Below are positions 35,895 through 43,947 of a stretch of DNA of 64,000 nucleotides, piece by piece. The DNA comes from Pseudomonas sp. v388 (GTDB lineage: Bacteria; Pseudomonadota; Gammaproteobacteria; Pseudomonadales; Pseudomonadaceae). The stretch is taken from contig NZ_RHQN01000003.1 in assembly GCF_003935425.1 (NCBI RefSeq), forward strand, positions 62,001 to 126,000, read 5' to 3'. The stretch's first letter is position 1. Every line of letters starts with the position of its first letter. The position numbers were made by a program, and so were the translations under genes. The notes under the pieces were generated by a model. That model was not told where the DNA came from and did no database searches. It was given only the letters and a program-made list of their open reading frames with translations.

Positions 35895-36962
35895 ATGAAA
35901 CATCTTTTGTTGGCATCTCTCCTCGGTTCAGCCATCGCCGTGAGCTCGGCGGCCATGGCTGCGGAAACAGACCTCAAGACACTGGAAGCCGCAGCCCGGA
36001 CCGAAGGCGCGGTCAACAGTGTCGGCATGCCGGATGACTGGGCGAACTGGAAAGGCACCTGGACCGATCTGCAAGCCAAATACGGCCTCAAGCACATGGA
36101 CACGGACATGAGTTCGGCCCAGGAAGTGGCCAAGTTCGAAGCGGAAAAAGACAACGCCAGCGCCGACATCGGTGACGTCGGCGCCGCCTTCGGCCCGATC
36201 GCGGCGGCCAAGGGCGTGACCCAGGCCTACAAGCCAAGCACCTGGGAACAGATCCCGACCTGGGCCAAGGACACTGAAGGCCATTGGGCGCTGGCCTATA
36301 CCGGCACCATCGCCTTTATCGTCAACAAGAACCTGCTGCACGGTTCGGACATTCCGAAAAGCTGGGCGGACCTGAAAACCGGCAAGTACAAGGTTTCCAT
36401 CGGTGACGTGAGCACCGCAGCCCAGGCCGCCAACGGTGTCCTGGCCGCCGCCTTCGCCATGAAGGGCGATGAAACCAATATCGAGCCGGGCTTGCAGCTG
36501 TTCACCGAACTGGCCCAGCAGAAACGCCTGTCGCTGGCCAACCCGACCATCCAGACCATCGAGAAAGGAGAAGTCGAAGTCGGTGTGGTCTGGGATTTCA
36601 ACGGTCTGAGCTACAAGGCCAAGATGGCCAAGCCTGACGATTACGTGGTGCTCATTCCGTCCGACGGCTCGGTGATCTCCGGCTACACCACCATCATCAA
36701 CAAATACGCCAGACACCCCAACGCTGCCAAGCTGACCCGCGAGTACATCTTCAGCGATGCCGGCCAGATCAACCTGGCCAAGGGCAATGCACGGCCAATC
36801 CGCGCCGAGCACATCAAGCTGCCTGAGGAAGTGCAGGCCAAGCTGCTGCCCAACGAGCAGTACAAGAACGTCACGCCGATCAAGAACCCTGATGCCTGGG
36901 AGAAGACCTCCAAAGCCCTGCCGCAGAAGTGGAACGAGCAAGTCATCATCGAGATGAACTGA
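35895..36962 (+). CDS. ABC transporter substrate-binding protein (iron/polyamine/phosphonate-type fold)
   Basis: 355 residues with a Sec signal (MKHLLLASLLGSAIAVSSAAMAA). The mature part is a class II periplasmic binding protein: EAAARTEGAVNSVGMPDDWANW, DIGDVGAAFGPIAAAKG and VWDFNGLSYKAKM. This family carries Fe3+, polyamines, thiamine or 2-aminoethylphosphonate. The HutC-type regulator and HAD phosphatase in the locus make an organophosphorus substrate possible, but nothing in the sequence settles it. It is first gene of the importer operon. Confidence 0.85.
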   Translation: MKHLLLASLLGSAIAVSSAAMAAETDLKTLEAAARTEGAVNSVGMPDDWANWKGTWTDLQAKYGLKHMDTDMSSAQEVAKFEAEKDNASADIGDVGAAFGPIAAAKGVTQAYKPSTWEQIPTWAKDTEGHWALAYTGTIAFIVNKNLLHGSDIPKSWADLKTGKYKVSIGDVSTAAQAANGVLAAAFAMKGDETNIEPGLQLFTELAQQKRLSLANPTIQTIEKGEVEVGVVWDFNGLSYKAKMAKPDDYVVLIPSDGSVISGYTTIINKYARHPNAAKLTREYIFSDAGQINLAKGNARPIRAEHIKLPEEVQAKLLPNEQYKNVTPIKNPDAWEKTSKALPQKWNEQVIIEMN

Positions 36963-37056
36963 TCGCCTTGAGTCTTGCGGTCAATGTCATACCCCACGGG
37001 CGAGCACACCTCGCCCGTGGCGGACTGCCAACGCCCGTCCCCCGGGAGATACACAC

Positions 37057-37899
37057 GTGAATTCCCTGACCCGCGGCAAATGGCTGGGCCTGTTGTGCCT
37101 GGTGCCGTTCGCACTGTTTTTTATCATGTTCCAGATCGCACCGCTGGCCTGGGTCGCCATTCACAGCCTGCAAAGCGACACTGGTTGGGGCTGGGAAAAT
37201 TTCGCCAAGGCGTTCAACTCGCGGTTCTATCGCCAGGCGATGCAGTTCAGCCTGGAGATCAGCTTCTGGTCGAGCCTGTTCGGGATTCTGATCGCGATCC
37301 TCGCCGCTTACTCGTTGCGTCAGGTGGACTCGCGGCTGCGGGATTTCGTCAATTCGTTCGCCAATATGACCAGCAATTTCTCCGGCGTGCCACTGGCCTT
37401 TGCCTTCATCATCCTGCTGGGCTTCAACGGCGCGGTGACGCTGATCCTCAAGCAATCGGGGATCATCGACGACTTCAACCTGTACTCCAAGACCGGCCTG
37501 ATCATCCTCTACACCTACTTCCAGATCCCGCTCGGCATCCTGCTGCTGTACCCGGCGTTCGACGCCGTGCGCGAGGACTGGCGCGAGTCGGCCGCCTTGC
37601 TCGGCGCCAGCAGCTTTGCGTTCTGGCGGCACATCGGCCTGCCGGTCCTGACCCCTGCGCTGCTCGGCACTTTCGTGATCCTGTTGGCCAATGCCCTGGG
37701 TGCGTATGCCACGGTCTACGCGCTGACTACCGGCAATTTCAACGTGCTGCCGATTCGCATTGCGGCGCTGGTGGCCGGGGATATCACCCTGGACCCGAAC
37801 ATGGCCAGCGCCCTGGCGATGATTCTGGTCGGGCTGATGACCCTGGTGACGGTGATCCATCAATGGCTGCTGCGCAGGAGCTACCATGTCACGCGCTGA
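37057..37899 (+). CDS. ABC transporter permease (first)
   Basis: 280 residues with six membrane helices. The inner-membrane import motif is EAA-like: DWRESAALLGASSFAFWRHIGLPVLTPALLG near 175-205. It is the BPD_transp_1 type found in polyamine, iron and phosphonate importers. It starts with GTG at 37057, with GGGAG eight bases before. Its end overlaps the second permease gene by 14 bases. Confidence 0.88.
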   Translation: MNSLTRGKWLGLLCLVPFALFFIMFQIAPLAWVAIHSLQSDTGWGWENFAKAFNSRFYRQAMQFSLEISFWSSLFGILIAILAAYSLRQVDSRLRDFVNSFANMTSNFSGVPLAFAFIILLGFNGAVTLILKQSGIIDDFNLYSKTGLIILYTYFQIPLGILLLYPAFDAVREDWRESAALLGASSFAFWRHIGLPVLTPALLGTFVILLANALGAYATVYALTTGNFNVLPIRIAALVAGDITLDPNMASALAMILVGLMTLVTVIHQWLLRRSYHVTR

Positions 37900-38683
37900 A
37901 CGACGGCCTTCGAGCCTCTACCACCGGCTGGTGGTGTACACGGTGTTCCTGATCCTGCTGCTGCCGTTGCTGGGCACCCTGCTGTATTCGATTTCCAGCA
38001 GTTGGTCGGCGACCATCCTGCCCAGCGGCCTGACCTTCAAGTGGTATGTGGCGCTGTGGAGCGACCCGCGTTTCCTGGCCGCATTCGGGCAGTCGCTGCT
38101 GGTTTGCGTTGCCGCGCTGGTGTTGTCGGTGGTGCTGATCCTGCCGCTGCTGTTCGTGGTGCATTACCACTTCCCGCGCCTGGACGGCCTGATGAACATC
38201 CTGATCCTGCTGCCGTTCGCGGTGCCGCCGGTGGTGTCGTCCGTCGGGCTACTGCAGCTCTACGGCTCGGGGCCGCTGGCGATGGTCGGCACGCCGTGGA
38301 TTCTGATCGGCTGTTATTTCACCGTTGCCCTGCCCTTCATGTACCGGGCCATCACCAATAACTTGCAGGCCATCAACCTCACCGACCTGATGGACGCCGC
38401 CCAGTTGCTCGGCGCCAGTACCTGGCAGGCGGCGTTTCTGGTGGTGCTGCCCAATCTGCGCAAAGGCTTGATGGTCGCGCTGCTGCTGTCCTTCTCGTTT
38501 CTGTTCGGCGAGTTCGTGTTCGCCAACCTGCTGGTGGGCACCCGCTACGAGACGCTGCAGGTCTACCTCAACAACATGCGCAACAGCAGCGGCCACTTCA
38601 ACAGTGCGCTGGTGATCTCCTATTTCTTCTTCGTGCTGGTGCTGACCTGGGCCGCCAACCGACTGAACAAGGACAAGAACTGA
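37886..38683 (+). CDS. ABC transporter permease (second)
   Basis: 265 residues with six membrane helices and the cytoplasmic loop DAAQLLGASTWQAAFLVVLPNLRKGL, which contacts the ATPase. It pairs with the preceding permease as a heterodimeric channel. GGAG lies five bases before the ATG. One base separates its stop from the ATPase start. Confidence 0.88.
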   Translation: MSRAERRPSSLYHRLVVYTVFLILLLPLLGTLLYSISSSWSATILPSGLTFKWYVALWSDPRFLAAFGQSLLVCVAALVLSVVLILPLLFVVHYHFPRLDGLMNILILLPFAVPPVVSSVGLLQLYGSGPLAMVGTPWILIGCYFTVALPFMYRAITNNLQAINLTDLMDAAQLLGASTWQAAFLVVLPNLRKGLMVALLLSFSFLFGEFVFANLLVGTRYETLQVYLNNMRNSSGHFNSALVISYFFFVLVLTWAANRLNKDKN

Positions 38684-38684
38684 G

Positions 38685-39674
38685 ATGAGTTTCGTCAGTA
38701 TCAAGAACCTGCAGAAAAGCTATGCCAGCACGGCCGTGTTCAGCGACATCAACTGCCGCGTGGAAAAAGGCGAGTTCGTTACCCTGCTCGGCCCGTCCGG
38801 CTGCGGCAAATCCACCCTGCTGCGCTGCATCGCGGGCCTCACGCCGGTCAACAGCGGGCGCATTCTGCTGGACGGCCAGGACCTGGTGCCGCTGACCCCG
38901 CAAAAACGCGACATTGGCATGGTGTTCCAGAGCTACGCGCTGTTTCCCAACATGACCGTCGCGCAGAACGTGGCTTTCGGCCTGCGCATGCAGAAAGTCA
39001 GCGCTGACCAGAGCCGTCAGCGGGTCGAAGAGATTCTCAAACTGGTCGAGCTGCATGAGTTCGCCAGCCGTTATCCGCACCAGATGTCCGGCGGCCAGTG
39101 CCAGCGCGTCGCATTGGCCCGCTCGCTGGTCACCCGGCCGCGCCTGTTGCTGCTCGACGAACCGCTGTCGGCACTGGACGCCCGCATTCGCAAGCACCTG
39201 CGCGAGCAGATCCGGGCGATCCAGCGCGAACTGAACCTGACCACGATCTTCGTCACCCACGATCAGGAAGAAGCGCTGACCATGTCCGATCGCATTTTCC
39301 TGATGAACCAGGGTCGGATCGTACAGAGCGGCGATGCCGAAACCCTGTATACCGCGCCAGTGGATGCCTTTGCCGCCGGCTTCATCGGCAACTACAACCT
39401 GCTGGACCCCGAAACCGCCTCACGGCTGATGCAGCGCCCGTTCGACAGCCGCATCGCGATCCGCCCGGAAGCCATCGGCCTGAGCCTGACCGGCGCCCTC
39501 GACGCACAAGTGCTGAGCCACAGCCTGCTGGGCAACGTGATTCGCTACCGGGTCCAGGCTCGCGGCGTGGAATTGGTGGTCGACGTACTGAATCGCTCAG
39601 CGGATGATCTGCACCCCGACGGCCGCCGAGTGACGTTGAGTATCGAAGACTCGGCGCTGCGGGAGGTGGGTTGA
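38685..39674 (+). CDS. ABC transporter ATP-binding protein
   Basis: 329 residues. Walker A GPSGCGKST near 37, Q-loop FQSYALFPNMTV, signature MSGGQCQR near 133 (Cys rather than Gln in the third-last place), Walker B LLLLDEPLSALD near 153 and switch THDQEEAL. A C-terminal TOBE-like regulatory domain (about 240-329) has IRPEAIGLSL. It energises import of the unknown substrate. Confidence 0.9.
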   Translation: MSFVSIKNLQKSYASTAVFSDINCRVEKGEFVTLLGPSGCGKSTLLRCIAGLTPVNSGRILLDGQDLVPLTPQKRDIGMVFQSYALFPNMTVAQNVAFGLRMQKVSADQSRQRVEEILKLVELHEFASRYPHQMSGGQCQRVALARSLVTRPRLLLLDEPLSALDARIRKHLREQIRAIQRELNLTTIFVTHDQEEALTMSDRIFLMNQGRIVQSGDAETLYTAPVDAFAAGFIGNYNLLDPETASRLMQRPFDSRIAIRPEAIGLSLTGALDAQVLSHSLLGNVIRYRVQARGVELVVDVLNRSADDLHPDGRRVTLSIEDSALREVG

Positions 39675-39725
39675 GCGCGAGCTGCACATCCATTTATCTG
39701 ATCACCATGACTCAAGGAGGCGTGC

Positions 39726-40379
39726 ATGCCCCTGGCAATTTTCGACCTGGACGAAACCCTGATCGGCGGCGACTGCGCCAGCCTCTGGAACGAGCAGATG
39801 GCACGGCTGGGCTGGGTCGATCCTGAATGGTTCATGCGCCGCGATGCGGAACTGATGGCCGCCTACAACGCCGGGACACTGGCGATGGAAGACTACATGG
39901 CGTTCAGTCTGGAACCCATGGCCGGCCGCACGCCGGAGGAAATCGAGCATCTGGTCGGGCCGTGGGTCGAGGACGTCATCGAGCCGATCATCTACAGCGA
40001 CGCCTGCAAATGCATCGCTGAGCACCGCGCCCGCGGCGACCGCATTCTGATCATCTCTGCGTCGGGCGTGCATCTGGTCAAGCCCATTGCCGAGCGGGTC
40101 GGCGTCGATGAAGTACTGGCCATCGATCTGGATATCCAGCACGGCGTGTACAGCGGTGCCACGCGTGGCGTGCTGACCTACCGCGAAGGCAAAGTCACCC
40201 GGCTGCTGGACTGGCTGGATGCCGAAGGCGAAAACCTCGAAGGCGCCAGCTTCTACTCGGATTCACGCAATGACCTGGCGCTGCTGCTCAAGGTTGACCA
40301 CCCGCACGTGGTCAATCCTGATCCGGTGTTGCTCGAGCATGCGCAAAAGGCGGGATGGCCGGTGCACAACTGGCGGTGA
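39726..40379 (+). CDS. HAD-IB family hydrolase (phosphatase)
   Basis: 217 residues. It begins MPLAIFDLDETLIGGD (catalytic Asp7 and Asp9), has IISASG as motif II, and FYSDSRNDLALL as motif IV. This places it with SerB-like HAD-IB phosphatases, many of which act on phosphoserine, phosphocholine or phosphoethanolamine. AAGGAGG lies six bases before the ATG. It is the last gene of the ABC operon, 51 bases after the ATPase. I infer that it dephosphorylates the imported compound or its product. Confidence 0.85.
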   Translation: MPLAIFDLDETLIGGDCASLWNEQMARLGWVDPEWFMRRDAELMAAYNAGTLAMEDYMAFSLEPMAGRTPEEIEHLVGPWVEDVIEPIIYSDACKCIAEHRARGDRILIISASGVHLVKPIAERVGVDEVLAIDLDIQHGVYSGATRGVLTYREGKVTRLLDWLDAEGENLEGASFYSDSRNDLALLLKVDHPHVVNPDPVLLEHAQKAGWPVHNWR

Positions 40380-40720
40380 GTCATCATTCACCTCGTTTTT
40401 CCGGTCGAGCACAGGGCCGGCTTCACGCTGCAACAGCTCGGTGAAGCGTTGTGCTACCTATCTTGCGGGTCACACGACCCGCTCCACTCGGGCCTGCACA
40501 CGCTGACTCGAAGCGTCTCCGGGTTGCCGGACTTCCAGCTTCTTCTCCTGATCGCCACAAACCTCATTTCATGACACTAAGCCGGCTGTCATTTATGACA
40601 GTGTCGGAGTTTTTCCAGCAGGCGGATAATTCCCCCTCTCTGCATAAGGCAAGAGACAACTACGCCACTCATGCTCTTCCAACGTCATAAATTGATCTCA
40701 GCACGGAAGCCGATACCATC
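40380..40720. other. 341-bp intergenic region before the Ig-like gene
   Basis: No gene recognised. The left half has short inverted segments (CTCGGTGAAGCG, GCGGGTCACACGACCCGC). The right half has the palindrome at 40586-40601 and GGATAATT at 40623-40630, which could be a -10 element. Confidence 0.4.
40586..40601. promoter_or_regulatory. Palindromic motif CTGTCATTTATGACAG, upstream copy 1
   Basis: CTGTCA-TTTA-TGACAG, a 6-bp perfect inverted repeat, 120 bases before the next start. A near-identical site precedes the related gene at 41628 at a similar distance. Confidence 0.55.
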
Positions 40721-41458
40721 ATGAACACTCATTCAACTGAACCCGTCATCGACAGCGTCAAAGACAATGAAGACAATCTGGTTCCATACAACGGTTCTAC
40801 GCCGTCCAGTGGCTTGACATTCGAGGGCACGGCAAAAGCACTCTCGACCGTCAGCCTGTGCGATGGGGACGTATCGCTTGCACCGCGGGTGCCGGTGAAC
40901 GCCGACGGATGCTGGACACTCAAGCTCGACGCAATCGCCTCAGGTAAACATGCATTCACGGCTCGGAACGTGGATGGGACACTGGCGTCCACTCCGTGGG
41001 CACTGACAATCACCGGGAATCAGGCAGAACCGGTCGTCGGCATCGTGCAGTGGGACACCTTCCCGTTCGGCCCGCTGCCTGTAGACCAAGACATTGATTG
41101 CGGTTATGGCATGAAGCTGCTTATCACCGGGGAAGGAGCGAGCATCACGCGTAATGGCGTGCCTGAGTCCGAAGATCATGCGCTCAAGCCCGCAGAGAAC
41201 TGTCGTCTGAGATTCGATTTCGGCGGTAGCATCAACAAATGCTACATCCTGCACAGTGGTGCGAGCCCGCATCACAACTTGTTCCGGTTTTACGACACTC
41301 AGGACAACCTCGTCAAAAGTGTCTCGCTGGAGTCACCGGAACAACCGACCAGGATCACGCTTGTGGAGATTGATCCTTTCTGCACTTATCTCGATGTGAC
41401 GTTCATCGCCAACAATGCCAACACTCTAATCGACGCGCTGGTCTGGGAACACGCTTAG
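40721..41458 (+). CDS. Hypothetical protein: Ig-like domain plus shared C-terminal domain
   Basis: 245 residues, no signal peptide, no name I can give. Residues about 8-105 resemble bacterial Ig-like repeats of surface proteins (PVIDSVKDNEDNLVPYNGST, then GTAKALSTVSLCDG and DGCWTLKLDAIASGKHAFTA). Residues about 110-245 begin WDTFPFGPLP...CGYGMKLLITGEGASI and end LDVTFIANNANTLIDALVWE. That domain also ends the 620-residue protein downstream (WETFSLQSLPFDTP..CANGMTLEVKAGQASI..NSTDVLLDNLSW). The spacing and a shared upstream palindrome suggest a common regulon. It could be a carbohydrate-binding or adhesion module. Function unknown. Confidence 0.72.
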   Translation: MNTHSTEPVIDSVKDNEDNLVPYNGSTPSSGLTFEGTAKALSTVSLCDGDVSLAPRVPVNADGCWTLKLDAIASGKHAFTARNVDGTLASTPWALTITGNQAEPVVGIVQWDTFPFGPLPVDQDIDCGYGMKLLITGEGASITRNGVPESEDHALKPAENCRLRFDFGGSINKCYILHSGASPHHNLFRFYDTQDNLVKSVSLESPEQPTRITLVEIDPFCTYLDVTFIANNANTLIDALVWEHA

Positions 41459-41509
41459 TCCGTTAGCACACGGTCTGCGTCTTCCTGTATGAGGGCCGCA
41501 GACTGTCTG

Positions 41510-41525
41510 CTGTCATTTCCGACAG
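41510..41525. promoter_or_regulatory. Palindromic motif CTGTCATTTCCGACAG, upstream copy 2
   Basis: CTGTC-N6-GACAG, 103 bases before the start of the 620-residue protein. It differs from copy 1 only at two of the central positions and is preceded by G or GG-CTGTC in both. Confidence 0.55.
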
Positions 41526-41627
41526 TGACAATGTGATTCACCCGTTAAATACTTTGTCGCAGCGCAAAGGAAGTCTCCACGCTGCACCCCGCTTACAAGG
41601 AAGTCATGACAGAGCAAGGAGCCATTC

Positions 41628-43490
41628 ATGAACAGCAGGCAATTGACTGCCATACACATCCCCGCCATCGACCTCACCGGCAACGGCGGGCTGGGGTGGG
41701 AAGACCTCAAGGACCCGCTTAAAGGCGTGGCGATGTTCGCGGTCACGCCGACCGGCACGGTTGCAGGCGATTACGTCGAGTTGTTCTGCAACGGTCAGCC
41801 GATACAGAAATTACTCGCCGATCCTGATCGCCCTTCCATTGATTTTTCAGTGCTGCCTCAGGACATCCTCGATGAACCGGACATTGCCGAGGTCTTCTAC
41901 CGAATCACGCCGGCGGACGGCAGCCCACCTGACGACTCGCCCATTCGCCAGGTACGAATCAAACGCAGCGTGCCCGGCGGCCCTGATCCGGACCACTACA
42001 CCCCCTTCATAAATGAAAACCTTGCAGCGGTGCAAAACCTGCCGCCGAACATCGAGATGGCGGCGGACCTGCCATTGACCGTTTCCCCCTGGCCCAACAT
42101 GCAGGAGGGCGATGTAGTGCGGTTGCTCTGGAGCAGCAGTGATTTCGTCGCCGAGAATCCACCGCTGCCGCCGGGCCAGGAAGGCAAACCGCAAACGGTC
42201 ATCGTGACGGCTGCACTGCAGCAGGCTGCGGGCAGCGCCAAGAGCCTGACCGTCAATTACGACATCCGCGACCGGGTGAACAACTGGTCGCGGTATTCGC
42301 TTGCCGCGTTCACTCAGGCGAACATCCCGACGCTAAACGCTGCAACCGTCACTGAAGCGCCCGACGGCGTACTCAACCCTTTGCAGGCCTTGGCAGGTGC
42401 AACCATCGTGGTGGCGTATCCCGACATGCGCCAGACCGATGAGATCCACGTGCGCTGGAACGGGCGCGAGGATGTGACCATTCCCCTTTCGCAGCCCGGA
42501 AACACGACGGGAAGTGTCGACTTCACCGTGAATCCCGATGCAATCGCCCCCGTTCTGGGCCACGGCCTGGAAGTCCGGTATGTGCTCACGCGAAACGGCG
42601 CCTCGATGGAATCGCAGGCGCTGGAGCTTGAGGTCCTGGCCCTGCCTTCCTCTTCCTTGCCGGTCCCGCGAATCGAACAGGCCCTGGACGACAATGTCCT
42701 GCATGTAGCCAGCCTGAGCGATGATGCCGACCTCACCGTCGCGGCATGGCCGTTCATCACGGCAGGTCAGCGAGTCTGGCTGCGCTTCGAAGGAACCCGG
42801 GCCGACGGCACAGCCAATAACTGGTATCACGCGCACTGGCAGGATTTCGCCATCACCACCGATGCCGGTCAGCGCACCTATGTGGCACTGACCGAGCTGC
42901 AAAAACTCAAGGAAGGCTCATCCCTCAAGGTGATCATGGAAGTGTCGTTCGATGACGGGCTGAGCCGGACCGCATTCCCGATCCGCGAACTGACGGTCAC
43001 ATTCTCGTATCCGGTAACCGGCAGAGAAGACTGGGAGACGTTTTCCCTTCAGTCATTACCGTTTGACACGCCTGTGCCGTGCGCGAACGGCATGACGCTT
43101 GAAGTCAAGGCAGGCCAGGCTTCGATCGTGGATGTCAGCGAAAAATACGCCTACTTCTACGAACGCACGCTTGAGGTTTCAGGCAACGCGACCATGACAC
43201 TCACTTTCAGTGAGCCTGTCAGGCACCTGTCCTTCATCTACGCCATGGCGGGTTCGGACAGCAATCACCTGACGTTCCTCAACGCCTCAGGCGCGGTGAT
43301 CAGGACCGCAAGCCTCCAGTCCAGCGCCGATCATACGAGTGAGGGGAATTACGATCTCGACCAACCTTGCGTTGCCTGCCGGTTCGAGTTGGCCAGGAAC
43401 TCCACTGACGTACTGCTGGACAATCTCAGCTGGAAAGCCTGGGACGTCCAGCTCGGCGAAACCCCAGGCAGCGGTGAAAATGCACGGTAG
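41628..43490 (+). CDS. Hypothetical multi-domain Ig-like protein with shared C-terminal domain
   Basis: 620 residues, no signal peptide. About four tandem beta-sandwich modules, each around 90-110 residues, share a ..(Y/W)P.M..GD.V.V.W.G pattern: FAVTPTGTVAGDYVELFCNG, SPWPNMQEGDVVRLLW, AYPDMRQTDEIHVRWNG and AAWPFITAGQRVWLRFEG. The last 150 residues form the domain shared with the 245-residue neighbour. The single-module protein at 34.4 kb belongs to the same set. AAGGAG lies seven bases before the ATG. Lack of a signal suggests a non-Sec route or a cytoplasmic role. Function unknown. Confidence 0.72.
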   Translation: MNSRQLTAIHIPAIDLTGNGGLGWEDLKDPLKGVAMFAVTPTGTVAGDYVELFCNGQPIQKLLADPDRPSIDFSVLPQDILDEPDIAEVFYRITPADGSPPDDSPIRQVRIKRSVPGGPDPDHYTPFINENLAAVQNLPPNIEMAADLPLTVSPWPNMQEGDVVRLLWSSSDFVAENPPLPPGQEGKPQTVIVTAALQQAAGSAKSLTVNYDIRDRVNNWSRYSLAAFTQANIPTLNAATVTEAPDGVLNPLQALAGATIVVAYPDMRQTDEIHVRWNGREDVTIPLSQPGNTTGSVDFTVNPDAIAPVLGHGLEVRYVLTRNGASMESQALELEVLALPSSSLPVPRIEQALDDNVLHVASLSDDADLTVAAWPFITAGQRVWLRFEGTRADGTANNWYHAHWQDFAITTDAGQRTYVALTELQKLKEGSSLKVIMEVSFDDGLSRTAFPIRELTVTFSYPVTGREDWETFSLQSLPFDTPVPCANGMTLEVKAGQASIVDVSEKYAYFYERTLEVSGNATMTLTFSEPVRHLSFIYAMAGSDSNHLTFLNASGAVIRTASLQSSADHTSEGNYDLDQPCVACRFELARNSTDVLLDNLSWKAWDVQLGETPGSGENAR

Positions 43491-43947
43491 CAGCCCTGTA
43501 GCGGTGGCGGGTCCGGGTAAAAACAGAGAGGGCAGGTCACGCAGTGTGTGGCGCTTCTCAAAGCCAGGTCGCCTGAGCCGCAAGGGCGCCGCCTGAGACA
43601 GCGCCAAGGCCCTGTCAAGCTGAATGCCGGCTGAATCAACCTCAACTGGCGGCGATGCCGAGGACGACCGCCACACCTCGGCACGCCGCGCCGGATCGCC
43701 GGTAGCATCGCGTCGCCGCTATCTGGAAACTGAACCCGATCCGGGTCATGCGTCAGACCTGACGCTTTCAGGCCTCGCACATCGCCTTCCACGCCTTGCA
43801 ATGCCTGCGAGGTGCCTCCATAGTGAGGAAAGACCGAGCCCGTGGCTGTTTGCCCGGGCTTTTGCATTATGCGGCCGGGACCGATGGAACCGGCGACTTC
43901 AAAGACGGCCTAATATGCGTTTTCAATCAGCACCGCGTCGAACCAGT
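43491..43947. other. 457-bp intergenic region before prc
   Basis: No convincing gene on either strand. It contains a weak stem AGCCCG-N12-CGGGCT followed by TTTT at 43837-43863, which could be a terminator or attenuator. The prc promoter must lie here, but I see no clear consensus. Confidence 0.35.

Noticed and set aside
43624-43947. Upstream extension of the prc reading frame by about 108 codons
   Set aside because: The extension is Arg- and Pro-rich and would bury the Sec signal. The start is placed at the signal peptide instead.
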